A stretch of 64,000 nt of DNA from Sitta carolinensis (taxonomy: Eukaryota; Chordata; Aves; Passeriformes; Sittidae): the NCBI GenBank assembly GCA_032173965.1, contig CM063290.1, forward strand, positions 2,356,001 to 2,420,000, given 5' to 3'. Within the stretch, counting starts at the first letter, position 1, and every line of letters starts with the position of its first letter. The notes under the pieces were generated by a model. That model had not been told where the DNA came from. It did no database searches and was given only the letters and a program-made list of their open reading frames with translations. The position numbers and the translations under genes are program-made. Below, one piece after another: positions 1 through 10,894 of the stretch.

Positions 1-2008
1 GTGCAGCTCCTCCTTCTCTGGGTCCCCCTGGCTGGGAGCTCTCAGCCACGTATTAACTCAGGTTAATCAGGGGTCTACCAATTAATAAAAATCAGAATCC
101 AGCGGTCCTGTCAGACAAGGAGCTGCATTTCTGATGGCAAATTCATGACTTGGAGCTCTCCCAGTTGCTGCTCTCCCTGTTCCATCTCTCCTGCTTGCTT
201 GGGAACATTTTTTATTGCTTCTAAGCTCTGGGTTTGCCTCTCGCTGCTCTGCCTTTACCCCACGAGTAGCTGCTCCCTTTAATTTTCACACACCTTGTTA
301 GGAAGCAGGAAAACTCTATTCCTTCCAGTTTGCCATGAAAGAATGGAAAGCATCCACTGATAATTCTAAAGTGGTCTTCAAAACGTTGGGTCCCAAATAT
401 TCCTGCTCAAATCCAGCTGCCCTCAGCTGGGTTTATCAGCAGGGGGGGGTTTGGAAAACCAAGCCCAAGTGTTTAAAATAATCCCTCAGGGAAGGTTTGG
501 GATGTGGGACACAGTGGGAATGCTCAGAAACCTCAGAGCTGAAGGCAAGATTCCCATCGAACCCATTGAATGGTGGGAATTGCTGTGGTTTTAATACTTG
601 TGGTTCTGTAAAGTTCATTAAAATTAAGGCTTTGTCTAATTCAGCAATTCTCTTACTCAGTTCATCCCCTGTACATCTGGTTTTAAACCCAAGGTTTTGA
701 TTGGAAGCTCTTGGTGATATCTGAATATTTCTCCTCGTGTCTCTGCCTATATTTATCTGATCTTCTGGTAAATCCTTCAGGGCTGAATCTCCTGAATCCA
801 TTATCCAGGCTGCACTCGTGGAATCCAATTCAATAATTCAATACTATTCAAAAAAAAAAAATTTAAAAATTAAATCTATTTTTAGAGGCTCAATTCCTCA
901 TTCAGCTTTTTCTGTACAACCAGCTGCAGCTGGGGATCAGTTCTCATATTTCCCTATCAGTGTTTTATCAGCTTTTTCAGTTTGGGATGTTAATTGAACT
1001 GAATTAATTCTTACCAACACACTGAGGAGGAAATGAGGAAAATGTTACACCCAGAGCTTTATAAATGGTACCTCTCTAATTATTGACATTTGAATGGATT
1101 TACATTCTAGATACAATATCTGACCTCTAACCTAAAAAGTGGGGATTGTTGTGGCACAAGAAAATAGAATTTCATGATACAGCAGCAAAACGAGGCTGAT
1201 ATTTTGTCAGAAGTGTTTGCACACGAAATGTGCTGTGAAAGTTAATTTTATTACTAAATTGGTATACAAAGCTGAATCCCCAAAAGGGAGCTCAGCTGTC
1301 AATTCTTCAAGCACAATGCTACCACTAAAAATAAAAAAAAAAAATCAGTGTTCACATGAAATTTCTTGGCTTGAAGAGTGCACAGCAGATTGTGCAGCTC
1401 CTCTTGCTCCTGAATACTAATTTCACATGTAAACATTCCCTTATTCTGGGCGGGATTGTTCTTCCTTTGCCTCTCCCAATCCCTGTAAAACTGCAAACCA
1501 GGAAATTATCTCCGTCACAAAGGGAGGCTGGAAATAGAATTGATATGAAAGTACAGATGAAAGGGTCCTAGAAGGGAATTGTGTGTCCAGTGCTGCCTTT
1601 CAGCATCCCTGTGCCAGTGATCCCTGTGCCCACGGCATTGCTGTGCCCCCTGCAGCCACTGGAAGTCCTGCAGGAACAAATTCGGGGTGAATTTGGCCCA
1701 GAGGGTGAAATATTAGAAGTTCATCTGTGTCTTGCATCAATTTAAACATAAAAATTTCCTGTGCAGTTAGTGAGATGTGACAGGGTGATGGGAGAAGGGG
1801 AAGGTCAGGCTTTAGGTAAAGCTGGTCTCTTCTACCAACAGGTAATAACAGGATGAAACTGAATTCGTGTCTGAGATTTGGGGGACAGCAAAAATAGCTT
1901 TTTATTAATTAAGTACCTCTAGCACAGTGTGCTTCCCATGGGAAAAAAAAAAAAAAAACAAAAACAAAACTGTAATTTTCTCTTGGAATAATGAACTGTC
2001 CAAGCCGA
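1..2008. other. Non-coding stretch, no gene seen
   Basis: No recognisable repeat family, RNA gene or confident exon is visible here. It contains an 11-12 base A run near 850 and several short A runs (about 1330, 1941). The only notable coding signal is the minus-strand open frame at 436-828, listed separately. The sequence is moderately AT-rich and CpG-poor, as expected for bird intergenic or intronic DNA. Confidence 0.6.
436..828 (-). CDS. Candidate coding fragment, unknown (weak)
   Basis: This is an open frame of about 130 codons. The frame opens after an in-frame stop near 838 with a TTG codon, so if it is a start-containing exon the first ATG gives a product beginning MDSGDSALKDLPEDQ. 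The composition is more protein-like than other open frames in the window: balanced acidic and basic residues, few Cys/Trp, and a short amphipathic stretch (ELSKRIAELDKALILMN). I do not recognise a family. There is no clear splice acceptor with a pyrimidine tract upstream and no strong GT donor downstream, and it ends at a stop in low-information sequence. It could be an exon, a decayed gene fragment or chance; chance remains the most likely. Confidence 0.2.
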   Translation of the reverse strand: MDSTSAAWIMDSGDSALKDLPEDQINIGRDTRRNIQISPRASNQNLGFKTRCTGDELSKRIAELDKALILMNFTEPQVLKPQQFPPFNGFDGNLAFSSEVSEHSHCVPHPKPSLRDYFKHLGLVFQTPPC

Positions 2009-2073
2009 GGTTGGACAAGGCTTGGAGCAACCTGGTCTAGTGGGAGATGTCCCTGCCCACAGCAAGGGGTGAA
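2009..2073 (+). mobile_element. CR1 LINE fragment
   Basis: The text matches the late part of the CR1 3' region: a 'GGTTGGACAAGGCTTGGAG' block, then a CAACCTGGTCTAGTGGGAG-type phrase and 'GATGTCCCTGCCCAC'. It stops before the terminal CR1 sequence, so it is internal or 3'-degraded. It is too short to assign a subfamily. Confidence 0.75.
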
Positions 2074-2589
2074 AAATAAGATTACATTTGGCACTTTGCA
2101 CTTACAGCCTGAGTTTGCTTTAGTCCCTGGGCCCTAATTTAGGTTTTCCTGCTGTATCACGTTCCGGGGGCACCCCTGGGCCATAAACACCTTGTTTTCC
2201 TGTCACAGGAGTGCTGTGATTCCCAGCCAGGTGCGGATACACTCCTTGCATTATTCATCCTTCCAGGAGCGTGGAAATCCCTGCAGCTCGTGGCTGCTTC
2301 AGGCTGAGCCCTGATTTAGATTGACACAGAAAGACTTTTTGTTGCTGTTTCCCTCTGCAAATAATCCCATCTTCCTGCAGACATCCCTTTATTAATTCAG
2401 CTGCTCCCCAAAGTCACCTTCTCTGCTCTCTTGGTTGGGTTCTTCCACTACAAAAAACAAACTTCAAAATGGTGTGAGGTTTTAATTTGTGGCTGGCTTG
2501 ATGTGGCTTTATTTGTGTGAGAGCAATGGTGCAGCACCTGGTGGAGTGGCCAGGACACTAAATGTGTGTTAAATCCCAAACCAGGGGAG
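2074..2589. other. Non-coding stretch, nothing distinctive
   Basis: Unique sequence between two CR1 fragments. No exon, RNA gene or repeat recognised. Confidence 0.55.
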
Positions 2590-2645
2590 CTGGGCTGTGT
2601 GCTTGATGATCCTGGAGGACTTTTCCAGCCTTAATGATGCTGCAA
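2590..2645 (+). mobile_element. CR1 3' terminus
   Basis: Terminal CR1 sequence reading CTTGATGATCCTGGAGGACT followed by TTTTCCAGCCTTAATGATGC. This is the standard CR1 end with several substitutions. The 5' part is absent, as is usual for CR1 because reverse transcription starts at the 3' end and often aborts. Confidence 0.75.
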
Positions 2646-2715
2646 TTGCCTCATCCTCCACCTGCCCTGCCCTTGAACACCCCCTGGTGTGTGCACAATT
2701 GGTTTTCCAGGTGGG

Positions 2716-2958
2716 ATTTTGGAGTTTGAAAGGTGCAGGAGGACTCTGCTGCAGCCATTTTCTAGATGAGCTGAAGTGTTTCTTCCCCAGCTTCAAAAAG
2801 AATAATTCAGCTCCATAAATGTTTGGGTCTTGAATTTTGGGGCTTGAAAGGTGCAGGAGGATTTGCTGAGCACATTTTTTAGATGAAGAGTCTCTCCCCC
2901 AGCTTTGAAAAGAATAATTCAGCTCCATGAATGTTTGGAGCTCCATAAATGTTTCCAT
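2716..2958. repeat. 118-bp tandem duplication
   Basis: Two imperfect copies lie head to tail. Shared blocks include 'TTTGAAAGGTGCAGGAGGA' (2728 and 2846 regions), 'AGATGA' and 'AATAATTCAGCTCCAT' (2801 and 2913). A further partial repeat of 'CTCCATAAATGTTT' follows. Spacing is 118 bp at the left and 112 bp at the right, so indels have accumulated. It begins about 70 bp after a CR1 end. Confidence 0.75.
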
Positions 2959-4224
2959 CTGACCTCGAAGTCGGGGAAATCCTTCCTGATGGAGCTGAGA
3001 GCAGGAGCTGCGTATCCCAAATCCCAGCAGCAGAGTGTTCTTCCCTGGGGTTTCAAGCCCTGCTCTGACAGCTTAGCAGGCACCAGAGCTGAGAGTTTGA
3101 GCATTTGGGAGTGAGAGCTAACAGGAGAAGCAGCATCTTTGCACGGTGTCATTAGGAGATGACATTTCCAAAAGAGAGTCAAAGACTTATTAAAATTTGA
3201 TGTGAGCTTCAGGAGCCTCCCTAAAGTGAATCATCCCCCTCTTCCAGCCAGGCTTTGTGCTGGCATCTCCCAATCCTCTGAATTTTAGGAGCTTTATGAA
3301 TTCACGATTACAGAGCGTCAGGAATTCAAGGCCCAGCCTGCCAGGGAGCACGATTGGGATGGGAACATTAAAGATTCCTGCCTGGGATTGTTCTGGCCCA
3401 CCAGTGGGAGCAGAGCTGCTTGTTGCTGGTGGAGGGGAAGGCAATTAGAGGAGAGGTTGCTGCTCAGAGCTCCTGCTCTCGGTGGTTGCAGGTTGCAAAC
3501 ATACTGAGAGCTGTTTATTTGAGCACAGATTTACTAAAGGGAGTGCATATTCATACATTTGGGTCAGTGACAATTTTATGTAGAGCTGTGAAGTGCTGCT
3601 GTTCTGACATTTTTTTTTTTTTTTTTGCCTCCCTGGAAACACGGGCTGGAGCAAAAAACAAATTGCTGCAAAGAGAAGCAGCTGCCAGAGAGGTCAAAGA
3701 GTAATTTCTGTGGCCAGATATGATCAACTGGTGTTGAGAAAGAGGTGGATAAGGAAGGAAATTGTGCAGTGCCTTTGTTTCCAGAAGAAGAGCTGATTAA
3801 GATGTCAGCTTGTTCTGCTTCCATCTTCATTTATTAAATTGTCAGCTTCTATCTGTCCCACGGGATCTCCCCGTAGCGAATCTTCTCTACAGAGGGAGAT
3901 TTCTGGAGCTGGGTTTGATATTTCACACTCAGCTTCCCATTGAAATTGTACTCATTTCAGGGCCTTAAAAATGGGGATAAAAAGCAGCACATTTGATCTC
4001 AGCTTTTGTCATTCATCACACAGGATTTTTTTTGGCCAAAGCTTGGAGATCAATCCTTTGGTTTCACATTCCATCAGTGTCCTGCGTAAAACACATCTCT
4101 CAACTTTCAAATGACTTTGGCTTCACTTCAGGCTGACTCAGGACCCTGAATGGAAGAAGTGTTGGCTGTCCCTGGAGCCCTCCCTCCTCCTCCAGGCTGA
4201 CCTGGACCCACCCTTGGAGGTGTC
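2959..4224. other. Non-coding stretch
   Basis: Unique sequence with a T run of about 17 bases near 3611. No coding or RNA feature recognised. Confidence 0.55.
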
Positions 4225-4303
4225 GGGTCATAGGTTGGACTTGATCGTCTCAAAGATCTTTTCCACCCCGGTTCATCCTGTGATTTATTCCGTGATTCTC
4301 TCT
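4225..4303 (+). mobile_element. CR1 3' terminus
   Basis: Contains 'AGGTTGGACTTGATCGTCT', then an 'AAAGATCTTTTCCACCCC' block and degenerate 'GTGATTTATTCCGTGATTCT' repeats, the CR1 3' end. Diverged sequence upstream (from about 4140) may belong to the same insertion. Confidence 0.8.
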
Positions 4304-5269
4304 GCCCGGTGATTTTCCAAGGGTCACCCCAGCCCACTTTGCCCTAAATCAGCCTGGCTGTGTTTTCCTGGAGCACCCTGTGATCATTTTCTGTGTGGGA
4401 GGGCTGTGCACAGACCAGAAATGTCTTCTCAGACAACTATCAAACACCAAATCCCTGGTGTCAACAACACCACTTGGCCCGAAGGGGAGATCCTCCGCTT
4501 GCTTTTAGCTGACCTGATTACTCCTTCCAAGGTGAGATCACACCAAAAGCATGTTCAGTCTAATGAAAACAGCCCCTGCATCTGTGAAAAGGTGCAAAAG
4601 CTCTTTTGGTTGATTGAAGAGTCTTCAGTTTGCAAACACCTTTACAGCACTCAGCACCGGCCTCGCCCAGGCCCACCCTCTGGAAATAAAAATCCTGATT
4701 TATGTTCCCTTTCCCCCTGAGACGTGCTGGGAGCTGGCTGGTGCCAGAGGCTTCCCAGAGCTGCAGCAGAGCCTCTCAGAGCCACAGCAGAGCCTGCTCA
4801 AAGTCACAGCATCCTTGAGCTCTCCCTGCCTCCCTGTTATTATTGCTGCTGTTATTAGACTTTGTAATGCACTCGGCTCCCAAGTGCTCCCTGCTATTGC
4901 TGAGATTACACAATCCTTCAAGGAATTTTAAAGACAGCTGTTTTGTGCATGCTCCAAAGGAGCAGGGAGGGGGGAGAAGCTGCTTTTTTGCACTGATAGG
5001 CAGCGCTGCTGTACAGAACTCAAGTGTGGGTGATGGAGAAAAGACCTGCACGATCTCCAATGCGCAGCAGGAGAAGGGAGGGGCAGCTCTTCCCAGGAAA
5101 CCTGCCCTGCATGGCACAGCTGGGACTTGGGGAGGAATGGGAAGAGCTTTTCTTGGCCTCAGTAGCCAGGGTGGAGAGCCCAGAGCCACAAGAACGTGGC
5201 CAGAAAGGTCTCAGAAGGTCAAGTGGTCCGTGGTGGTCCCATCTCACCAGAGAGCCACACTCCAAACTT
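4304..5269. other. Non-coding stretch
   Basis: Apart from the weak exon-like segment at 4421-4531, nothing is recognised. Several overlapping open frames at 4614-5400 share no coding-like composition and one runs into a CR1 end, so they are treated as chance. Confidence 0.5.
4421..4531 (+). CDS. Exon-like open segment (very weak)
   Basis: An ATG-started open stretch of 37 codons (begins MSSQTTIKHQIPGVNN) ends exactly at CCAAG followed by GTGAGA, a good splice-donor match. The upstream side has 'TGCACAG' but no real pyrimidine tract. The frame stays open beyond the donor. I recognise no family. It may be chance. Confidence 0.12.
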
Positions 5270-5345
5270 CACAGAATGAGAGAATCATTAAGGGTGGAAA
5301 GGAACGAGATCATCAAATCCAGCCGTGCCTTGATAAATACACGTC
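5270..5345 (-). mobile_element. CR1 3' terminus
   Basis: On the plus strand it reads 'CACAGAATGAGAGAATCATT' then 'AAGGGTGGAAAGGAACGAGA' and 'TCATCAAATCCAGCC', the reverse complement of a CR1 3' end. Confidence 0.8.
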
Positions 5346-6002
5346 ATTAATGGTGGCTGGAAAGGGGATGGAAGTGAAAGTGCTGGAGGAAATGAATTGA
5401 GTAAAAAATTGGTTTAGCTACAGGGTTTGGAGAGGAGGGAATGAAAGACTTTTCTATTTGCAAAGCTCCTTTGCATTTTAGAAACGTGCTGTAACCTGAA
5501 TTGTGCAACAGGATATAGCACTGATAGTGCTGTTAACTTTGTTTAATTGATTTTTATTCCTAGGGACAGGGAGTTAATAACACCTGAATGTCCCTGTCTG
5601 TCTCAAACAGTACTTCCCTAATTTCTTCCAGGAGTTTTACTTGAGGTCAAGTCTGGGCTTGGACAAGCTGAGTTACTTTCCCTAGCTTTGCTTTTGGAAG
5701 AGATTTAACTGAGCAACACCCAAAATTTCTGTGTATTCCTGAAATCTAAAGGTTCAGGATGATTTTTCACAGCTGGGATTTTCCAAAGAAGAGTCAATAT
5801 GAGCAGGAAAAACCCCAAACAAACCCCATAATAGAAACAGTCACCTAACACAATATTTAAATAATTCTGTGAAATACCGAAGGCTGGAGAGCCACTTGCT
5901 TAATTTTCCCTAATTGGGTGGTTAATTTACACCTGGGGCTAATTACCACAGTGGGAGAGGGGTGCCAGGAACTTATTGTGGGGGGCTGTCACCAGCCCAG
6001 GG
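5346..6002. other. Non-coding stretch
   Basis: AT-rich unique sequence. No gene or known repeat recognised. Confidence 0.55.
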
Positions 6003-6230
6003 GGTTTTCAGGGGATTCTGAGGAGCTGCTGGAATCCCATTTTCAGGGAATTTTGAGGGGTTACTGTGGGTGTAACTCCAGTGAGGGGCTGTTGAAATCC
6101 CATTTTCAGGGATTCTGAGGGGTTTCTGTAATCCCATTTTCATGGAATTTTAGGGGTTCCTGTTATCCCATTTTGAGGGAATTTTGAGGGGAGGTTATTT
6201 TCCCATTTTTTGGGAATTCTGAGTGGGTGC
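6003..6230. repeat. Degenerate ~40-bp tandem repeat
   Basis: About five units carry the core 'ATCCCATTTTCAGGGAATTTT' shortened or mutated (CAGGGATTCT, CATGGAATTTT, GAGGGAATTTT, TTGGGAATTCT), each followed by a GAGGGG-type spacer. Units are unequal in length, which suggests an old minisatellite. Confidence 0.7.
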
Positions 6231-6514
6231 TGCTCCCTCCAGCTGGGATAGAGAGCTGTGGGTGGCACAGGATACTCAGGAACCCCAAGATCCTCTGGCT
6301 GAGGAATTATAGGGGAGGATGGAGGATGTTACCAACCACTTGGAATTATCCTTGGTTTTTGTATCCAGCTTTCCCAGAAACCTCGGGGAAAAAGGCAGGT
6401 GAAGTGAATTATAATGGAGAATTAGGGATTTCCTTCAATCCCAAATTTACCTGAGTGTGGCTGCTTTCCTCTTGACCAACCTGGTGCTTGGAATTTAGGC
6501 CTGACCACCATTAT

Positions 6515-6610
6515 TTTATGTATTTTCATAGATTTAATACATTTTATAGATTTCATATATTTTATGTATTTAATATAATTTATATATTTTATATATAAAA
6601 TATATGAAAT
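6515..6610. repeat. AT-rich simple sequence
   Basis: Repeated TTTTATRTATTT and TATATA motifs with only an occasional G or C. Likely low-complexity microsatellite-like DNA. Confidence 0.75.
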
Positions 6611-8445
6611 GTATTTTATTTTACTCTGCTGTGTCAGAGTAAACTGTGACATATCAAGGAAGGGGAATCTAAAAGCCTTCCCTCTGTGCATGGCAAAAGC
6701 AAAATGAGGTTAAAAACCACTGGATTTAAGTAATTTTTTTCCCCAAAAACCTCAGGAGGCTGAATGGCAAAGAGGGATCATGAACCAGGGGGGCTGGGTG
6801 GTGCTGATGGCAGAGGCTGGGCTGAGAGAGCACCTCCCAAAAAATAAATAAATGTGGGTCAAGGGGATCACAGGATTATTTATTGTGATATTTGGGCTTT
6901 AGAAGAGGTAAGAGGCTGAAAAAAAGGGAAGAAAATTTTAGCTTTATAGTGGGGGGAAAAAATTCCACCTTGACAGAAATTTATTGGGCAGTGGGATGGT
7001 TCTGGAAAGGAAGTGAGATCTGGTTTGGAAAACTAAAAAATTGCACTGAGTAATCCTACAGTAAATTATTATAGTAATTTCCCAGTAACTGAAATTATTG
7101 AAAATATTTTTCCCAGTAAAATAAGACTAAATATAATGAAAGAGTTTCACTCTTTCCATGGTTCAGGGAAAGCTGCAGAGCTCTGAGTCCTCCATGCTGC
7201 AGGGAAATTCCAGAACCTCCTGGAATGGTGGTGAGGGTGGAGAAAGGATGGACCCAGTGCTGTGACAGGAGGTAAAACACCAGAATTGTCACTCACTGTG
7301 GCCAGAGGTGACAGCCAGAGGTAGAACACAGGAATTTAAACTGGAATCACTCCAAGGATTAGTTTTTTAATCGGATATGAGATGATGCTGTGGGGTCACC
7401 CCCTTAGGAAGGGGTTAAGGATCTCCAGAGGGGCTGGAACACTTCGGTTTGGCAATGCTGCTGGAATAAGTGAAATTGTTTTATTTGGCCTGAAGGCAAT
7501 CAGAGAGAGAAAGGAACCAAACCCATCCCTCTGGCTCACTGCCAAACAACCTGAATGCTGCCAGAGTGGGATAATAACACCAATTGGCTCATTGTCTTCT
7601 CTCAAAAGCCATCTCCATTCATTCTGCTCCCGAATTGTTCCCCGAGCCAGCCCCCCATTGCTGTGTTTGGGCTGCAGCTGAGCTCTGTGCTGCTCCTGCT
7701 TTCAGTTCCTGCTTGGGATCTCAGCCTGGAGCACCTGGGAGTCAAAGCAGCCCCGGAGCAGCAGCTGGGGGATGGTTTTGTTAGGAGGGAACCCGCAGGA
7801 CATGATGAGAGGGAGGACACAAAGTCATGCTGGAGGTGAGGTTCAAACAGGGCTGATCCAAGGAGTGTGTGGAGCACAGGATGGGGGTGAGCAAAACTGG
7901 GCAAAACTCCTCTTTCCCCTCCTAAAAGTTTCCTTGGAGCTGTGCCAGAGGATGCTCAAACCCTCAGCTCATCTTTTGCCTGAATCACAACTGATGGGAA
8001 CTGCAAAATGTGTGATGAAGGGATTCTGATTAGAGCCCACTTTGGAAGCATTAATTTTTAGAGCCTTTCCAACATGAGATTCGATTTCACTTCTTGTGCT
8101 TTGCAAGAATCAATAGTTATTCTTTAGATGCTCTAGATAGTTATCCTTTAGATGTTGAGTAGAAAATAATTGTCTGGGTGTTGTTAGAGATTGCTGGGGG
8201 TATGAAATGACCCCTGGGGAGTCGGTTCAGGAAGTTTTGGGTCACCTACTTTGTATCACCATCCTCTGTGCGACCTACAGACATGAATGAGGCTTATTTC
8301 ACTCCTTAAATATTTACAGTGGAGTCCAAACCATCACTAATGTCTTCACCTAACAGGTTTTGACACAGTGAAATTAAAGCTGGCTGTGAAATCAGGGTGA
8401 CGTGGTTGCTTAAATCCCACCAAAGCCATGATTAAATGTTACTGG
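6611..8445. other. Non-coding stretch
   Basis: Unique sequence. Overlapping open frames at 7382-7904 occur on both strands and have no recognisable domain, so they are not called. No RNA gene seen. Confidence 0.5.
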
Positions 8446-8866
8446 ACCTAGGATGGATATTCTGGACCCAGGATGGATGTTTGGGACCCAGGATGGAAGT
8501 TTGGGACCAGGATGGATGTTATGGACCCAGATGGGTATTTGGGACCCAGGATGGATGTTTGGGACCCAGGATGGATGTTCTAGACCCAGGATAGATGTTC
8601 TGGACCCAGGATGGCTGTTTGGACCCAGGATGGTGTTCTGGACCCAGGATGGATGTTCTGGACCCAGGATGGATGTTTGGGACCCAGGATGGATGTTCTG
8701 GACCCAGGATGGATGTTCTGGACCCAGGATGGATTTCTGGACCCAGGATGGATATTCTGGACCAGGATGGATATTCTGGACCCAGGATGGATGTTTGGGA
8801 CACAGGATGGATGTTCTAGACCAAGGATGGATGCTCTGGACCCAGGATGGATGTTTTGGTCAAATT
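8446..8866. repeat. 20-21 bp minisatellite, about 20 units
   Basis: The consensus unit is GACCCAGGATGGATGTTCTG, with a TTTGG variant in place of TTCTG and single-base losses (GACCAGG, GATTTCTGG). Long open frames on both strands inside it are produced by the repeat itself and are not genes. The array has sharp edges against unique sequence. Confidence 0.92.
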
Positions 8867-8934
8867 CAGCTTCAGGACTGATAAATACTACTAATAATTT
8901 ATACACAAATTAATCTGAATCTGCACTTTTCACA

Positions 8935-9440
8935 GAATTTTGTGGTGCTTGACTCTTCCTGCATTGCTCTGATGCCTCTGCTCCCCTCCAGTCTGCAAAT
9001 AGCCATTTATAAATTTGGGATATGGAATGACTCAGTTCATTATTAAAGGATACTGAACCTTTTGCAGAGCGACTGCAGATAATTACTTTTGCATACTATT
9101 AAAAGTGTTCGTAAAAATTGACATTATTTTAAGGCTCAACGAGAGGTACACGACTAAAATAGCATTAAAATTTTATTTTTTTTCCCCTCTCTGCAAATCC
9201 AATGACATTTAAAATATGACATTTGGAAGGCAGAACCTCTAATACCCAATAATGCCGGCGTGTGTGGCCGTATTTCTTTGCTGGCTGCAGACAAATGGTT
9301 GTCAATGTCACCTTCAGCACCTGCCATCACTTATTAGCAGCTCTGAAATCCTGCTTGGGAAAGTTTTGGAGTGTTTTATAGCCACCAGGAAAGTCAATTA
9401 ATTAGGCTGCACCGCCACACGAGCACCGCAATTATTTCAC
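8935..9440. other. Possible conserved non-coding element
   Basis: Repeat-free and AT-rich, with a run of retained CpGs (around 9085-9160, 9256-9271 and 9410-9440) and several homeodomain-like TAAT cores. This resembles vertebrate conserved non-coding DNA. The call rests on texture only, with no alignment. The remaining sequence to 9844 is unremarkable. Confidence 0.2.
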
Positions 9441-9844
9441 CGTTCCCTTTGATTTTCTGTTGACCAGAAATTTCCAGGCAAATCCTGGAGGCCAATTAAG
9501 AAGTTGTAGGATTGCACACAAGTGCAGATCCCGTTCTTGTGGACTCCAGGCTCGGGATTTGCTGGGTGTAACTTTGATTTGTTGCTCTGCTTTGGTTTTG
9601 CTCTCCTTGCTGCCATCTGCATTGCTCTTCAAGGGAACCCCTTCTTTGGAGAGCTCTTCCTTTCAAGTTCAGCACACAAAGTTGGAGATGCAAAGAGTAA
9701 TTTGGGAAGGGAGTGGATTCAGAATCAAACCTTGCTGAGTCCTTAGTTTGATGTTACTTCTCCTAAATAGCCAGCTGTAAAAGTTTAGATTTTACTGTGT
9801 TCAGCCTTTTTAACCTCCTTTCAGCAGCTCTCTGCAATTATGGA
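9441..9844. other. Non-coding stretch
   Basis: Unique sequence between the possible constrained block and a CR1 end. Short open frames on both strands at 9432-9746 show no recognisable domain. Confidence 0.5.
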
Positions 9845-9962
9845 ATGAGTGGATGTGGCACTTTCCAATGGGGTTTAGTGGGCAGGGTCATGTTTAGGCA
9901 AAGGTTGGACTTGATGATCTTGGAGGTCTTTTCACACCTTAACAATCCCAAGATTCTCTAAC
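9845..9962 (+). mobile_element. CR1 3' terminal fragment
   Basis: Reads 'GTGGATGTGGCACTTTCCAA', 'GGTTTAGTGGGCAGGGTCAT', then 'AAGGTTGGACTTGATGATCT' and 'TGGAGGTCTTTTCACACCTT', ending with a degenerate AACAATCCCAAGATTCTC tail. This is a clear 5'-truncated CR1. Confidence 0.92.
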
Positions 9963-10485
9963 TACACCCCAGACCAAACTCTAAAGTTCTAGTTACCATT
10001 TAGTTAGGATCCCACTCAACAAAAATGCATCCCAGACACAGATTATTCAAACAACATTCATTTTAACCTGTTCCAGAAAAGTAACTCTGAAAGGACACCT
10101 AAATAAAAATAAATATTTTTTTAATACCCACAGCAAAGGCTGTGCAGATCCTGCTGTATGACAGGAAAGTGTTCCAACCTCTTGGAGTTTTAGTTTTCAC
10201 CAATCTGCCCGACAGAGCTAAGTGCATGTGGTTCAGAGAGGGAATTCTTGAGAGACAAGAGAAAGATAAAAATTTCTGGGCTTGGATTTCTACTGAATAG
10301 CAAATGAATTTGGGGACTGGCTAAGACGGGGCAGGGAACTGGTCTCCATCTGCACTGTCTGACCCAAATTAGATCAGAAATCAGTGGGCTGTCAGGAGTG
10401 AATCACACTGGATGTACCTAATAATAAACCCAGTCCTGACAGGCAGAGGGGGAGAGGAGAGGGTTTTGATGCCTTTTTCTGGGGC
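9963..10485. other. Non-coding stretch
   Basis: Unique sequence between a CR1 end and an LTR. Nothing recognised. Confidence 0.5.
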
Positions 10486-10894
10486 TGCCTAAAAGCAGAG
10501 GCCAGGCAGAGTTAAGGGAATCAAAAGCAGTTTTATTTATTGGAGACCCTCAGGTGCACTCAGGGCAGACAAAGCCCCCCGGGCTGCACCCACCATGGAC
10601 CCTGGGCTTTCACACTTTGATAAGTTTGCTCCATTTGCATGCTGGGGTTAATTCTCCAATTCCAGCTCCAGGTAATGAAGTCATTCACCCCAAGTTTTCC
10701 CCCTCTCACTTTTGTTCCCATCTCTGGCCCTGAGGCAGGGAGGTGTCCTTGCTGCCCAGGCTGCAGAGGAATTGTTGTGTCTGCCCAGAATGGGAAAGCA
10801 GCAGCTGGCACTGAATGTGGAGTTTGGAGTCACACACTGAGGAACTGCAGGGGTACAAATAGAGGGGAATATCAAAGCTGAAATCCTAAGGGTC
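10486..10894 (-). mobile_element. Solo LTR, family C copy 1 (diverged)
   Basis: Homologous to the elements at 13497 and 35774: shared blocks include TCACACTTTGATAAGTTTGC, an 'ATTCCAGCTCCAGG' segment, 'GAGGAATTGTTGTGTCTGCC' and 'GCACTGAATGTGGA'. On the minus strand a single AATAAA (plus-strand TTTATT near 10535) lies in the position of the polyadenylation signal. Ends were set at TG and CA by comparison of three copies; I found no convincing target-site duplication. It lacks the expanded AATAAA array of the other copies, so it may represent the older state. No internal viral genes are adjacent. Confidence 0.65.

Noticed and set aside
8453..8913. Repetitive open frames on both strands
   Set aside because: Products of the 20-21 bp minisatellite; no unique protein sequence.
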